A stretch of 64,000 nucleotides of DNA from Clostridia bacterium (lineage in GTDB: Bacteria; Bacillota; Clostridia; Christensenellales; Pumilibacteraceae). Position 1 is the first letter of the stretch. Each line of letters starts with the position of its first letter. A program made the position numbers and the translations under genes. Positions 36,457 through 45,754 of this stretch are shown piece by piece. The notes under the pieces were generated by a model. It worked only from the letters and a program-made list of their open reading frames with translations, did not search any database and had not been told where the DNA came from. Where the stretch lies: assembly GCA_022791915.1 (NCBI GenBank), contig JAAWAB010000008.1:175656-239655 (forward strand), given 5' to 3'.

Positions 36457-36774
36457 ATGAAACTGTTTGGATTTCTGTTTGCGTTTGAAATGCCTATCGG
36501 CAAAGCGGCAATTATTGCTTTAATCGGAATCTTGATTGTGTTTACCGTTCTTGCCGTGCTCGTAGGGCTTTTAACGCTTTTTAAGCTTGTATTCAGCGTA
36601 AAAGTAAGCAAAAAAGAGAAAACGGAAAGCGTGCCCGCAACTTCGGGGACTGTTTCCGACGGAAACGACGAAGAAGAAATCGTTGCCGCGATTGCCGCGG
36701 CACTTGCCTGCATGGGCGAGGAAGAAACGGTTTCGGCGCCGTTCCGCATTAAAAGTATTACGAAATTAAAATAA
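36457..36774 (+). CDS. OadG-family sodium pump decarboxylase gamma subunit
   Basis: A 105-residue protein with one membrane segment (ALIGILIVFTVLAVLVGLLTLFKLVF), a charged linker and a C-terminal segment (EEEIVAAIAAALACMG) that recurs in OadG-like proteins. Gamma subunits assemble the sodium pump and hold the alpha subunit at the membrane. Assignment depends on layout plus its place between the carboxyltransferase and the biotin carrier. Confidence 0.8.
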   Translation: MKLFGFLFAFEMPIGKAAIIALIGILIVFTVLAVLVGLLTLFKLVFSVKVSKKEKTESVPATSGTVSDGNDEEEIVAAIAAALACMGEEETVSAPFRIKSITKLK

Positions 36775-36801
36775 ATCTTTTTCGGAGGATAAAAGAGAAT
36801 T

Positions 36802-37152
36802 ATGCGCAAATTCAATGTTAGTGTAAACGGAAAGACGTATGCCGTGGAAGTGGAAGAAACGGAAGGCGGCGCTCCCGTTGCTTCGGCTGCACCCGTAGCG
36901 GCGCCCGTGACGCCCGCACCTGCCGCGGCTGCTCCCGCAGGCGGTACGGCTGTAAACGCGCCCATGCCCGGACTTGTGCTCAAACTTGCCGTAGCGAACG
37001 GAACGGCGGTGAAAAAAGGGGATAAATTGGTCGTGTTGGAAGCCATGAAAATGGAAAACGACATCGTTGCACCCGCCGCGGGCGTTGTGACGTTCGCCGT
37101 AAAACAAGGTGATACGGTAGAAACGGGCGCAAGACTCGCTACTATCGGCTGA
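36802..37152 (+). CDS. Biotin carboxyl carrier protein of the sodium pump decarboxylase
   Basis: A 116-residue protein with a short N-terminal beta region, an Ala/Pro-rich flexible linker (residues about 25-50) and a C-terminal biotinyl domain with VLEAMKMEND, whose middle lysine receives biotin. GGAGG precedes ATG. It carries the carboxyl group between the 5S or carboxyltransferase subunit and OadB. Confidence 0.93.
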   Translation: MRKFNVSVNGKTYAVEVEETEGGAPVASAAPVAAPVTPAPAAAAPAGGTAVNAPMPGLVLKLAVANGTAVKKGDKLVVLEAMKMENDIVAPAAGVVTFAVKQGDTVETGARLATIG

Positions 37153-37166
37153 CACGGAGTAAAGGA

Positions 37167-38351
37167 ATGAACATAATCGATATGCTCAAAAGCCTTTGGC
37201 AGAGCACTGGCTTTACGCAGGGTTCGTGGCAGAATTACGTGATGATTGCCATTTCCTTCGTACTGTTCTATCTTGCCATTGCGCGCAAATTCGAGCCGCT
37301 CTTGTTGGTGCCGATTGCGTTCGGAATGCTGATGGTGAACATTCCCGGCGCGTCGGACGTGTTGTTCTTCAAGGGATATTCTCCCGAGAATCACACGCTC
37401 CCTTCGGGCGAAACGGGAGGCTTATTCTACTATCTGTATCAGGGCGTGGATAAAGTTATTTATCCGCCGCTCATTTTCCTGGGAATCGGCGCCATGACCG
37501 ACTTCGGTCCGCTTATTTCCAACCCCAAAAGCTTGTTAATCGGGGCGGGGGCGCAATTGGGTATTTTTATTACCTTTTTCGGCGCCATATTGCTCGGATT
37601 TAAGGGCGCGGCGGCGGCGGCTATTGCCATTATCGGCGGCGCGGACGGTCCTACCGCCATTTATCTCAACCAACAGTTGAGCAAGCTGTTCCCCGACGTG
37701 GGCAATTTGTTGCCTGCCATTGCGATAGCGGCATATAGTTACATGGCGTTGATTCCTGCCATTCAACCTCCTTTAATGCGACTTTTAACCACGAAAAAGG
37801 AGCGCAGTATCCGCATGGAGCAACTTCGTGCCGTTTCCAAAAAAGAGAAGATTATTTTCCCGATTCTGGTTGTGTGTCTTGTGGCAATCATTCTTCCGCA
37901 GGCATTGCCGCTTGTGGGGTGCCTGATGCTCGGGAATCTTTTGAAAGAAAGTACGGTTACCGAACGTCTTGCAAAAACGGCGAGCAACGAACTGATTAAC
38001 ATTGTGACTATTTTGTTGGGACTCATGGTGGGCGCAAAGGCAATCGGACCTACGTTCTTAAAACTGGAAACGCTGATGATTATTGCACTCGGTCTTACGG
38101 CGTTCTGCTTCGGTACCGTGGGCGGCATTCTGGTGGCGAAACTCATGAACGTGATTTCGGGCGGCAAGATTAACCCGCTAATCGGTTCGGCGGGCGTTTC
38201 CGCCGTACCTATGGCGGCGCGCGTATCACAGAAAGAAGGGCAGAAGTACGACCCCGACAATTATCTGTTGATGCACGCCATGGGACCCAATGTGGCAGGC
38301 GTTATCGGCAGTGCCGTTGCCGCGGGCGTATTGCTTGCGATTCCTTGGTAA
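37167..38351 (+). CDS. oadB: Sodium ion-translocating decarboxylase beta subunit
   Basis: A 394-residue membrane protein with about eleven hydrophobic segments. The family motifs GGADGPTAIYL near residue 157 and GKINPLIGSAGVSAVPMAAR near residue 335 hold residues involved in sodium transport. It decarboxylates carboxybiotin and exports sodium. It is the membrane pump for the preceding carrier and transferases. Confidence 0.95.
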   Translation: MNIIDMLKSLWQSTGFTQGSWQNYVMIAISFVLFYLAIARKFEPLLLVPIAFGMLMVNIPGASDVLFFKGYSPENHTLPSGETGGLFYYLYQGVDKVIYPPLIFLGIGAMTDFGPLISNPKSLLIGAGAQLGIFITFFGAILLGFKGAAAAAIAIIGGADGPTAIYLNQQLSKLFPDVGNLLPAIAIAAYSYMALIPAIQPPLMRLLTTKKERSIRMEQLRAVSKKEKIIFPILVVCLVAIILPQALPLVGCLMLGNLLKESTVTERLAKTASNELINIVTILLGLMVGAKAIGPTFLKLETLMIIALGLTAFCFGTVGGILVAKLMNVISGGKINPLIGSAGVSAVPMAARVSQKEGQKYDPDNYLLMHAMGPNVAGVIGSAVAAGVLLAIPW

Positions 38352-38377
38352 ACGGTTTTCAATAAGGAGATAAAAGT

Positions 38378-39775
38378 ATGGCAAAAGTCAAAATTATGGA
38401 AACAATCCTGCGCGACGCGCACCAATCCCAAGCCGCGACCCGCATGACCATAGAAGAAATGTTACCCGTATGCGATAAGCTCGACAAAGTGGGGTTTTAC
38501 GCATTGGAAGCCTGGGGCGGCGCCACGTTCGACTCGTGCTTGCGCTATTTGAACGAGGACCCGTGGGAACGCTTGCGCAAACTCCGCAAAGCGTTGCCGC
38601 ATTCCAAACTGCAAATGCTGTTGCGCGGACAGAACCTTTTGGGTTACAAGCATTATGCCGACGACGTAGTGGATAAGTTCTGTGAACTGTCGGTAAAAAA
38701 CGGAATCGATATCATTCGTATTTTCGACGCGCTCAACGACCCGCGCAATATGCGTCAGGCTATCGAGAGCACCAAAAAGTACGGCGGCACCGTAGAGGCG
38801 GCATTCAGTTATACGACGAGCGAAGTGCACACGGTGGAATACTTTGTGAATCTTGCCGTAGAATTGGAAAAAATGGGCGCCGACATTATTTGTATTAAAG
38901 ATATGGCGAATTTGTTGTTGCCGTATACTGCCTACGAATTGGTGAGTCGACTGAAAGAAAAGATTAAAGTGCCCCTGCACTTGCACACGCACAACACCGC
39001 GGGTATCGGCGACATGACCAACCTGAAAGCAATCGAGGCGGGGTGCGACATTGTGGATACGGCGCTTTCTCCGCTCGGAAACGGCACCAGTCAGCCTGCC
39101 ACCGAGCCGCTTGTTGCAACGCTTAAAGATACGCCCTACGATACGGGAATCGACCTTACGGCGCTCAACGAACTGACGGTGTACTTCAAAAAAGTGGCGG
39201 AACGCCTTACCGCCGACGGATTTTTGAGTTCGCAGGTGCTCAAAGTGGACGTGAACGCGCTCATTTATCAGGTGCCGGGCGGCATGTTGAGCAACTTAAT
39301 CAGCCAGCTCAAACAACAGGGCGCGTCCGACAAGCTGTTGGACGTATTGCAGGAAGTGCCGCGCGTGCGTGCCGATTTGGGATATCCGCCGCTTGTTACG
39401 CCTTCCAGCCAGATTGTGGGCACGCAAGCCGTTCTCAACGTGGTTACGGGCGAACGTTATAAAATGGTGACGAAAGAAACAAAAGGCATGCTCACGGGTG
39501 AATACGGCAAGCTGCCGCTGGAACCCAAGGCGGACGTTATCAAAAAAATCGTGGGCGACGCAAAACGTATTACCTGCCGTCCCGCCGACAGAATTTCTCC
39601 CGAGTTGGATAATTTCCGCAAAGAAATCGAACCGTATATCGAGCAGGAAGAGGACGTGCTCACGTATGCGCTTTTCCCGCAACTTGCCATGCCGTTCTTC
39701 AAGAGAAGAAAAGCGGCAAAATACGGTGTGGACGAAACGATTTACGGGAAAGATTCGCCTGTACATCCCATATGA
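38378..39775 (+). CDS. oadA: Oxaloacetate decarboxylase/transcarboxylase 5S-type subunit (no biotin domain)
   Basis: A 465-residue HMGL-like TIM barrel plus PYC_OADA domain. Motifs are ETILRDAHQSQAATRM, ALNDPRNM, the carbamylated lysine in CIKDMANLL near residue 176, and the metal ligands in HLHTHNTAG. These define an oxaloacetate- or pyruvate-using carboxyltransferase. Unlike canonical OadA it ends without a biotinyl domain; that domain is a separate gene upstream. GGAG precedes ATG. Its presence with an MmdA-like subunit makes the true substrate pair unclear. The stop overlaps surE. Confidence 0.93.
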   Translation: MAKVKIMETILRDAHQSQAATRMTIEEMLPVCDKLDKVGFYALEAWGGATFDSCLRYLNEDPWERLRKLRKALPHSKLQMLLRGQNLLGYKHYADDVVDKFCELSVKNGIDIIRIFDALNDPRNMRQAIESTKKYGGTVEAAFSYTTSEVHTVEYFVNLAVELEKMGADIICIKDMANLLLPYTAYELVSRLKEKIKVPLHLHTHNTAGIGDMTNLKAIEAGCDIVDTALSPLGNGTSQPATEPLVATLKDTPYDTGIDLTALNELTVYFKKVAERLTADGFLSSQVLKVDVNALIYQVPGGMLSNLISQLKQQGASDKLLDVLQEVPRVRADLGYPPLVTPSSQIVGTQAVLNVVTGERYKMVTKETKGMLTGEYGKLPLEPKADVIKKIVGDAKRITCRPADRISPELDNFRKEIEPYIEQEEDVLTYALFPQLAMPFFKRRKAAKYGVDETIYGKDSPVHPI

Positions 39776-40551
39776 GAATTCTCATTGCAAACGACGACGG
39801 AATCGAAGCGGAGGGTATCGTAGCTTTATACGATGCCCTTCGTAGTATACACAAGTGCGTCGTGGTGGCGCCCGACGGCGAACGCAGTGCGTTCAGTCAT
39901 TCTATCAGCATACATTCCGATTTGTTTTACCGCAAAACGGAAATCGGCTATGCCGTATCGGGAACGCCTGCCGATTGCGTGAAATTGGGCATTCTGCATT
40001 TGCTGGACACGCCGCCCGACGTGGTGATTTCGGGAATCAATAACGGGTCGAATCTCGGGTCGGACATCATGTACAGCGGAACGGTGTCGGCGGCGATGGA
40101 GGCGGCGTATTTGGGCGTGCGCGGCATTGCAATCAGTTTGTCCAATCACAACGCCGATTCGGTTTACTACGCGCGGGCGGCAAAACTGCTCTGCGAAATG
40201 CTGGATACGTTGCTCTCTTTGCCGCTGTCTGCCGACACTGTGCTCAACGTGAATTATCCCGTTCGGGCGCCGTTTGCGGGTGTACGCTTTACCAAAGCGG
40301 GTATCAATTTGTATAACGACACATTTGTGGCGGGAGAGCGTGACGGCGGCGTACGGCTGAAAGGCGTACCCGTAGAGCATGACGGCAATCCCGACGATTG
40401 CGACGTGGAGTTGATTAAAAAAGGATTTGTTACGGTAACGCCTTTACGGCTCGACCGCAACGATTATGACGGTTTGGCGCGATTACAACATACCGACGTG
40501 TTCAACCGTTTTGCGCCGACGAGCGGAAAAGCCGAAAGGAATAAGCGATGA
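39772..40551 (+). CDS. surE: 5'/3'-nucleotidase SurE
   Basis: A 259-residue SurE. It begins with MRILIANDDGIEAEGI (metal-binding Asp-Asp) and contains GTPADCVKLG and SGINNGSNLGSDIMYSGTVSAA. The enzyme dephosphorylates nucleoside monophosphates. It overlaps both neighbours by four bases, tying it to the decarboxylase operon and to the flavoprotein. Confidence 0.95.
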   Translation: MRILIANDDGIEAEGIVALYDALRSIHKCVVVAPDGERSAFSHSISIHSDLFYRKTEIGYAVSGTPADCVKLGILHLLDTPPDVVISGINNGSNLGSDIMYSGTVSAAMEAAYLGVRGIAISLSNHNADSVYYARAAKLLCEMLDTLLSLPLSADTVLNVNYPVRAPFAGVRFTKAGINLYNDTFVAGERDGGVRLKGVPVEHDGNPDDCDVELIKKGFVTVTPLRLDRNDYDGLARLQHTDVFNRFAPTSGKAERNKR

Positions 40552-41810
40552 CGGATTGTTCTTCGGATTGGGATAAACGCAATCACGTTGTGATTATCGG
40601 TGCGGGTGCGGCGGGGCTGATGGCGGCAGGCAGTACCGAAAATTGCCGTGTGACCGTGCTGGAACGCAACGAGAAAGCGGGCAAAAAACTGTATATAACG
40701 GGCAAGGGAAGGTGCAACGTTACCAACGATTGTCTGCCCGAAGATTTTTTGCGCAACGTGGTACGGAACGGAAAATTTCTGTATTCGAGTATTTACGGAT
40801 TTACGTCTGCCGATACGCGGGACATGCTTGCCGCATGGGGCGTTCCCACCAAAACGGAACGGGGAAACCGCGTGTTTCCCGAATCGGACAAATCGAGCGA
40901 CGTGATTCGCGCGTTGTATGCACGCGCCCAAGCAAACGGCGTACAATTCCGATGGAACGAGCGGGTGGAAAAAATCGAGAAAACGGCGAACGGGTTTTGC
41001 GTACAATCCGATTGCGGAGAATACGCATGCGATTGCATACTGATTGCCACGGGCGGCAGAAGTTATCCGTCTACGGGCAGTACGGGCGACGGCTATGCGT
41101 TTGCCCGTAGTTTGGGACATACCGTTACCAAAACCGTGCCGTCGTTGGTTCCGCTTAAAACCAAACAGGACGTATCCGCGCTGGCGGGTGTGGCGCTTAA
41201 AAACGTAACGGTACGAATTCGGGCGGGGAATGAAACGTTTTCCGAATTCGGAGAAATGTTGTTCACGCATGACGGTGTAAGCGGACCCGCCGTGTTGCGG
41301 CTGTCGGCAAGGGCTACGCACATGACAATGCCCGTTACACTGTATATTGACATGAAACCCGCTTTGGACGAAGAAACGCTGGACAAACGGCTATTGAGCG
41401 ATTTTTCCGAATTTTCGCAAAAACAACTCAAAAATGCTTTGGACAAACTGTTGCCCAAAGCAATGATTTTGCCCGTTTTGTTGCAAAGCGGATTGCCGCT
41501 TGAAAAAAAGGTGTCGCTTATCACCAAAGAAGAACGGCAAAAACTCTTGCATACGTGCAAGAATCTGTGCTATGATATTACAGGCACGCAGTCGTTCGAT
41601 ACCGCAATCGTTACGGCGGGCGGTATAGCGGTGAAAGAAATCGACCCCAAAACCATGGAAAGCAAAATAGCGAAAGGTTTGTATTTTGCGGGCGAAGTAA
41701 TCGACACCGACGCTATGACGGGCGGCTACAATATTCAGATTGCATTGTCTACGGCATATGCGGCGGCAAAAGCCATGAGCAGGGAATACGAAAAGGAGAA
41801 GTGCGTTTGA
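40548..41810 (+). CDS. HI0933/BaiN-family NAD(P)/FAD-dependent oxidoreductase
   Basis: A 420-residue flavoprotein of the HI0933 (YhiN) family. The FAD-binding Rossmann motif VVIIGAGAAGLMAA is near residue 12, KKLYITGKGRCNVTND near 45, ATGGRSYPSTGSTGDGYAFA near 166, and the C-terminal GEVIDTDAMTGGYNIQIALSTAYAA closes the FAD domain. A bile-acid reductase (BaiN) belongs to this family, but most members have no known substrate, and I do not assign one. The stop overlaps aroH. Confidence 0.9.
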   Translation: MTDCSSDWDKRNHVVIIGAGAAGLMAAGSTENCRVTVLERNEKAGKKLYITGKGRCNVTNDCLPEDFLRNVVRNGKFLYSSIYGFTSADTRDMLAAWGVPTKTERGNRVFPESDKSSDVIRALYARAQANGVQFRWNERVEKIEKTANGFCVQSDCGEYACDCILIATGGRSYPSTGSTGDGYAFARSLGHTVTKTVPSLVPLKTKQDVSALAGVALKNVTVRIRAGNETFSEFGEMLFTHDGVSGPAVLRLSARATHMTMPVTLYIDMKPALDEETLDKRLLSDFSEFSQKQLKNALDKLLPKAMILPVLLQSGLPLEKKVSLITKEERQKLLHTCKNLCYDITGTQSFDTAIVTAGGIAVKEIDPKTMESKIAKGLYFAGEVIDTDAMTGGYNIQIALSTAYAAAKAMSREYEKEKCV

Positions 41811-42187
41811 TGAGCGAACACCTAATAGCGGTACGCGGCGCCACCACGGTGGAGTGCGACACGCGCGAAGAAGTGGTGCAAAACACAGTGGCGTTGCTTC
41901 GGGAGTTGACGGAACAGAACGGAATCGACGGAAACAACGTACGGTGCGTGTCGGCGATTATCAGTACGACTACGGACATTCACTCGTTCTATCCCGCGCG
42001 GGCAGTGCGGGAAAGCGGTATATTGGACGCGCCGCTGTTCAGTTGTTCGGAACCCGAAATAGAAGGAAGTTTGCCGCTTTGCATTCGTGTTTTACTTACG
42101 CTTGCCGTTTGTGATTCGGCACAATGTGCCAAACATGTGTACCTTAACAACGCGGCGATTTTGCGTCCCGACCTTACGGACAAATAA
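41810..42187 (+). CDS. aroH: Chorismate mutase, AroH class
   Basis: A 125-residue AroH-type mutase converting chorismate to prephenate. The sequence LIAVRGATTVECDTREEV near the start and the later STTTDIHSFYPARAVRE and CIRVLL motifs carry the catalytic arginines. AAGGAG lies upstream of ATG 41810, which overlaps the previous stop. A weak terminator follows, so it likely ends the run. Confidence 0.92.
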   Translation: MSEHLIAVRGATTVECDTREEVVQNTVALLRELTEQNGIDGNNVRCVSAIISTTTDIHSFYPARAVRESGILDAPLFSCSEPEIEGSLPLCIRVLLTLAVCDSAQCAKHVYLNNAAILRPDLTDK

Positions 42188-42210
42188 TCCTGCCGAAATA
42201 GGATTTTTAA
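42186..42210 (+). terminator. Weak terminator-like hairpin after aroH
   Basis: AATCCT / AGGATT stem with an eight-base loop and a short T run. The short AT-rich stem makes it uncertain. Confidence 0.4.
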
Positions 42211-42259
42211 GTTTTTGCATGGTTAGCAAAAGAATAAAATACACGGAGAAGGAAAGTAT

Positions 42260-42922
42260 ATGAATATCGCCATAGACGGACCTGCGGGCGCAGGAAAAAG
42301 CACGATTGCCAAGCGGCTTGCCGCGGATTTGGGTTTTTTATATTTGGACACGGGCGCCATGTATCGCGCCGTAGCGCTTGCCATGTTGCGAAAACAAATC
42401 GCGCTTGACGACGAAAAGAGTGTTTCCGCTGCGTTGGAACAAACGGAGATAGATATCCGATACGAAAACGGAGCGCAGAAAGTATATCTTGACGGCAAAG
42501 ACGTAAGCGCGGAAATCCGCGAGCATGCGGTATCCAAAGCGGCGAGCGACGTATCGGCGCTTCCTTGCGTGCGGTTGCGTTTGGTGGAGTTGCAACGTGA
42601 AATTGCGGCAAAAACGGACAGCATTTTAGACGGGCGGGATATAGGCACCTACGTGCTGCCGAATGCCGACGTCAAATTCTTTTTGACTGCGTCGGTAAAC
42701 GAACGCGCCCGCCGCAGATACGAGGAGTTGAAAAGCAAAGGCACGGCGTGCGTGTTGGAAGATATTCGCAACGATATCGAAGTGCGCGATTACAACGATT
42801 CGCACCGTGCGTTCGCGCCGCTCAAACAGGCGGACGATGCCGTAGCGGTAGATACTACCGCCATGTCGGTGGACGAGGTAACAGCGCACATGCTGAACAT
42901 CATTAACGGAAAGAGAGTATGA
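42260..42922 (+). CDS. cmk: Cytidylate kinase
   Basis: A 220-residue CMP/dCMP kinase. The P-loop is GPAGAGKSTIAKRLA near the N-terminus, followed by LYLDTGAMYRAVAL, and GRDIGTYVLPNADVKFFLTAS in the middle. GAAGGAAAG precedes ATG. cmk, plsC and ispH-rpsA overlap one another here, a conserved Firmicutes cluster. Confidence 0.96.
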   Translation: MNIAIDGPAGAGKSTIAKRLAADLGFLYLDTGAMYRAVALAMLRKQIALDDEKSVSAALEQTEIDIRYENGAQKVYLDGKDVSAEIREHAVSKAASDVSALPCVRLRLVELQREIAAKTDSILDGRDIGTYVLPNADVKFFLTASVNERARRRYEELKSKGTACVLEDIRNDIEVRDYNDSHRAFAPLKQADDAVAVDTTAMSVDEVTAHMLNIINGKRV

Positions 42923-43674
42923 AAAAATTCTATTCGTTTATACGGGGCATATTTTATGTGCCTTTTAAGCTACTGTATCCCACCAAAGTGCTGAACAAGC
43001 GCAACATGCCGGCGTCGGAACGGCTGATTTCGGTGAGCAATCATTATTCGTGGAAAGATATTCCCGTGCTTGCCGTAAACGTGAAGGGATACCGCCGATT
43101 TATTGCCAAAAAAGAAATCGGAAAAAACAAGCTCATTCACAAGCTTGCCGAAATGATAGGGGTAATTTTTATAGACCGCAACAAAGCGGACATGCACGCG
43201 ATTCGGCAGAGCGTGAACGCGCTCAAAGCGGGCGACGGGATTGCCATTTTTCCCGAAGGAACGCGGCACAAAGAAGCGGACACGGGATTACACGAGATCA
43301 AAGGGGGCGTCACGTTGTTGGCGATTAAAGGCAACGCGCCCGTCGTTCCCATGATTATCGATAAAAAGGAAAGACTGTTTCGCAGAAATTACATCTATAT
43401 CGGCGAACCGTTTGACTTGCGCGAGTTTTCGGATAAGATGTTGGACGCCGAAACCATTGCGGCGGCAAGCGACAAAGTGGCGGCGCACATGAAACAGGCG
43501 CACGACGACATGCGGGTATTCATTTCGGAAAAAAGATGGATTGCGCAACGGCGCGAGCATCGGGCTTTTTTGAAAAACGAACGTCGGGCGAATACGGCGG
43601 CGAAACGGGCATATAAACAGTACAAAAGGGAAGAACGGCATGCCGTGCGCATTGCCCGCAAAGCGACGGTATGA
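42919..43674 (+). CDS. plsC: 1-acyl-sn-glycerol-3-phosphate acyltransferase
   Basis: A 251-residue membrane-associated acyltransferase of phospholipid synthesis. The catalytic HYSWKD (HxxxxD) lies near residue 36 and the substrate motif FPEGTRH near 112. The C-terminal 50 residues are unusually rich in Arg, Lys and Ala and may bind membrane or RNA. Overlaps cmk and ispH by four bases each. Confidence 0.92.
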   Translation: MKKFYSFIRGIFYVPFKLLYPTKVLNKRNMPASERLISVSNHYSWKDIPVLAVNVKGYRRFIAKKEIGKNKLIHKLAEMIGVIFIDRNKADMHAIRQSVNALKAGDGIAIFPEGTRHKEADTGLHEIKGGVTLLAIKGNAPVVPMIIDKKERLFRRNYIYIGEPFDLREFSDKMLDAETIAAASDKVAAHMKQAHDDMRVFISEKRWIAQRREHRAFLKNERRANTAAKRAYKQYKREERHAVRIARKATV

Positions 43675-45743
43675 AACTGCTTTTTGCCAAAGAATGCGGA
43701 TTCTGTTTCGGCGTAAAAAACGCTGTGGAAATTGCGCGCAATACGACCAACGCCTACACGTACGGCGAAATCATTCACAACGAATACGTGACCGAACGGT
43801 TACGGCAGGCGGGCGTGACGCCCGTAGACGATTTGGAATCTTTACGGAAAGGCGACACGCTTATCTTGCGCAGTCACGGTGCGCCGAAAAGCGTGTACGA
43901 AGGCGCGCAACAAAAGGGAATCACAATCATAGACGCCACTTGTCCGTTTGTGAAAAAGATTCACGGAATCGTATCCGATATGTCCGCAAAAGGGTATCAT
44001 ATCGTAATTGTGGGCAAGGCGTCGCACCCCGAAGTGATAGGCATACAGGGGTGGTGCGAAAGTAGTTCGGTGGTAAACGAGAACACCGATTTGTCTTTTT
44101 TGTTGGCATACGACAAAATTTGTGTTGTTGCCCAAACTACACTCGAAAGTGAAAAATTTTCCGTAATTATAAAAAAAATTGTCAAACTGCCGCTTAAAAC
44201 AGTTGAAATCTTCAACACAATTTGTTATACTACTATCAAGCGACAAAACGAAGCTAAATGTTTGGCTGCCGTTTGCGACGCGGTTTTGGTGGTAGGCAGT
44301 AAAACAAGCTCGAATACGAACGAATTGTTTGCCATCTGCGCGGAGAAATGCAGACACAGTTTTCACGTTCAGAGCGTTGACGAGCTAAAAAAAATAAATT
44401 TGCGCCCGTATAACGTAATAGGAGTTACGGCAGGGGCATCAACTCCGTCGGAGTTGATTATGGAGGTAAAAGAGTATATGAGTCAACAGTTTGAAGGAGA
44501 GGTTCAAAACGAAGAGTTTATCAATGCGGTAAACGAATCTCTCGTCAACTACAAAGAGGGCAGACGCGTAAAAGGTACTGTAATCGGCGCGGATGAAAAA
44601 GGTATTCACGTGAATATCGGCGTTAAGAAAGACGCTTTCATCGACAAAGACGAAGTGTCTATTGACGGCACGTATAACCCCGAAGATTATGCCGAAGGTA
44701 CCGAAGTGGAAGCGATTGTTATTGCCAAACAAGACGCCGAAAGCGGGTGCGTACTTCTTTCCAAAAAACGTGTTGACCAAATCAAAGAGGGCGACAAAAT
44801 CGTGGAAACCATTCGTGACGGCGCCGTATTTGAATTATTGGCAGACAAAGTTACCAAGGGCGGACTGCTCGGCAAGTTGGGCACCTACACCGTGTTCATT
44901 CCCGCATCGCAGATTCGCGAAGGTTTTGTGAAAGACCTGAAACAATACGTAGGCAAAAAGTTGCGTCTGACCGCATTGGAAATCGAAGACGACGAAAAGC
45001 GCCATAAGATTGTGGCGTCGCAAAGAAAAGTGCTTGAAGAAGAAAGAAAGCAACGCGAAGATATTTTCTGGGCGAACGTACAACCCAACGTAATCGTAAA
45101 CGGCAAAGTAAAACGCGTTACCAATTTCGGCGCATTCGTTTCGGTGGACGGATTCGACTGCCTTGCGCACATTGTGGATTTATCGTGGAATCACATTAAG
45201 AAAGTAGAGGACGTTCTTACAATCGGCGAAAGCTACGATTTTCTCGTATTGAGCGTAGACCGCGAAAAAGGCAGAGTATCGCTCGGATACAAGCAGTTGC
45301 AACCGCACCCGTTTGTGCAGTGCTTGGAAGCGCACCCCGTGGGTAGCATTTGTCACGGCAAGGTGGTGAGCATTGTACCGTTCGGCGCATTCGTGGAACT
45401 TGCTCCCGGCGTGGAAGGTTTGGTACACGTGAGCGAAGCTGCGCACAACTTTGTAAAAAATATAAACGAAGTGGTTAAAGTGGGCGACGAAGTGGACGTA
45501 ATGATTTTAGCGGCGGACGAAGCGACCCGCAAAATTACGTTGAGCATGAAAGCGTGCACTCCCGACGAAAACAAAGCGTCGGAAAACGTGCAGGCGGAAA
45601 GCGATGCAAAAGCGGAGAAAAAGCCCAAGCGCAATAAACCCGCCAAACAGGAGAGCGAAGAAGGCGGCAGTCAATGGAACGAGGATATCGTAAATAATCC
45701 GTTTGCCGATCTTCTGAAAGATTTGGGCGAGGACAATCAGTAA
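43671..45743 (+). CDS. ispH-rpsA: IspH (HMBPP reductase) fused to ribosomal protein S1-like protein
   Basis: A 690-residue fusion. Residues 1-270 are the iron-sulfur enzyme IspH, the last step of the MEP pathway, with its three cluster cysteines in ECGFCFG, DATCPF and NTICYTT, and GVTAGASTPSELI at the end. Residues about 290-640 hold four S1 RNA-binding repeats; the third and fourth (VTNFGAFVSVDGF and IVPFGAFVELAPG) are the most typical. The acidic Lys-rich tail follows. The fusion is known in Clostridia. Inside it lie a good promoter (44203-44231) and GGAGGT before an in-frame ATG at 44478, so a separate S1 protein may also be made. Confidence 0.95.
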   Translation: MKLLFAKECGFCFGVKNAVEIARNTTNAYTYGEIIHNEYVTERLRQAGVTPVDDLESLRKGDTLILRSHGAPKSVYEGAQQKGITIIDATCPFVKKIHGIVSDMSAKGYHIVIVGKASHPEVIGIQGWCESSSVVNENTDLSFLLAYDKICVVAQTTLESEKFSVIIKKIVKLPLKTVEIFNTICYTTIKRQNEAKCLAAVCDAVLVVGSKTSSNTNELFAICAEKCRHSFHVQSVDELKKINLRPYNVIGVTAGASTPSELIMEVKEYMSQQFEGEVQNEEFINAVNESLVNYKEGRRVKGTVIGADEKGIHVNIGVKKDAFIDKDEVSIDGTYNPEDYAEGTEVEAIVIAKQDAESGCVLLSKKRVDQIKEGDKIVETIRDGAVFELLADKVTKGGLLGKLGTYTVFIPASQIREGFVKDLKQYVGKKLRLTALEIEDDEKRHKIVASQRKVLEEERKQREDIFWANVQPNVIVNGKVKRVTNFGAFVSVDGFDCLAHIVDLSWNHIKKVEDVLTIGESYDFLVLSVDREKGRVSLGYKQLQPHPFVQCLEAHPVGSICHGKVVSIVPFGAFVELAPGVEGLVHVSEAAHNFVKNINEVVKVGDEVDVMILAADEATRKITLSMKACTPDENKASENVQAESDAKAEKKPKRNKPAKQESEEGGSQWNEDIVNNPFADLLKDLGEDNQ
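44203..44231 (+). promoter_or_regulatory. Internal promoter within the ispH part of ispH-rpsA
   Basis: TTGAAA at 44203-44208, a 17-base spacer, and TATACT at 44226-44231, in an AT-rich patch of the ispH coding region. It would start an RNA covering the whole S1 part. Confidence 0.55.
44462..44480 (+). promoter_or_regulatory. Internal ribosome-binding site and ATG for a free S1 protein
   Basis: GGAGGT at 44462-44467 and an in-frame ATG at 44478-44480 (codon 270). The product would begin MSQQFEGEVQ and keep all four S1 repeats. Spacing is ten bases, slightly long. Confidence 0.5.
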
Positions 45744-45754
45744 TCGCAATCAAC

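Noticed and set aside
44171-44178. A run of eight A in the ispH part as a possible frameshift or assembly error
   Set aside because: The reading frame and IspH motifs continue correctly on both sides.
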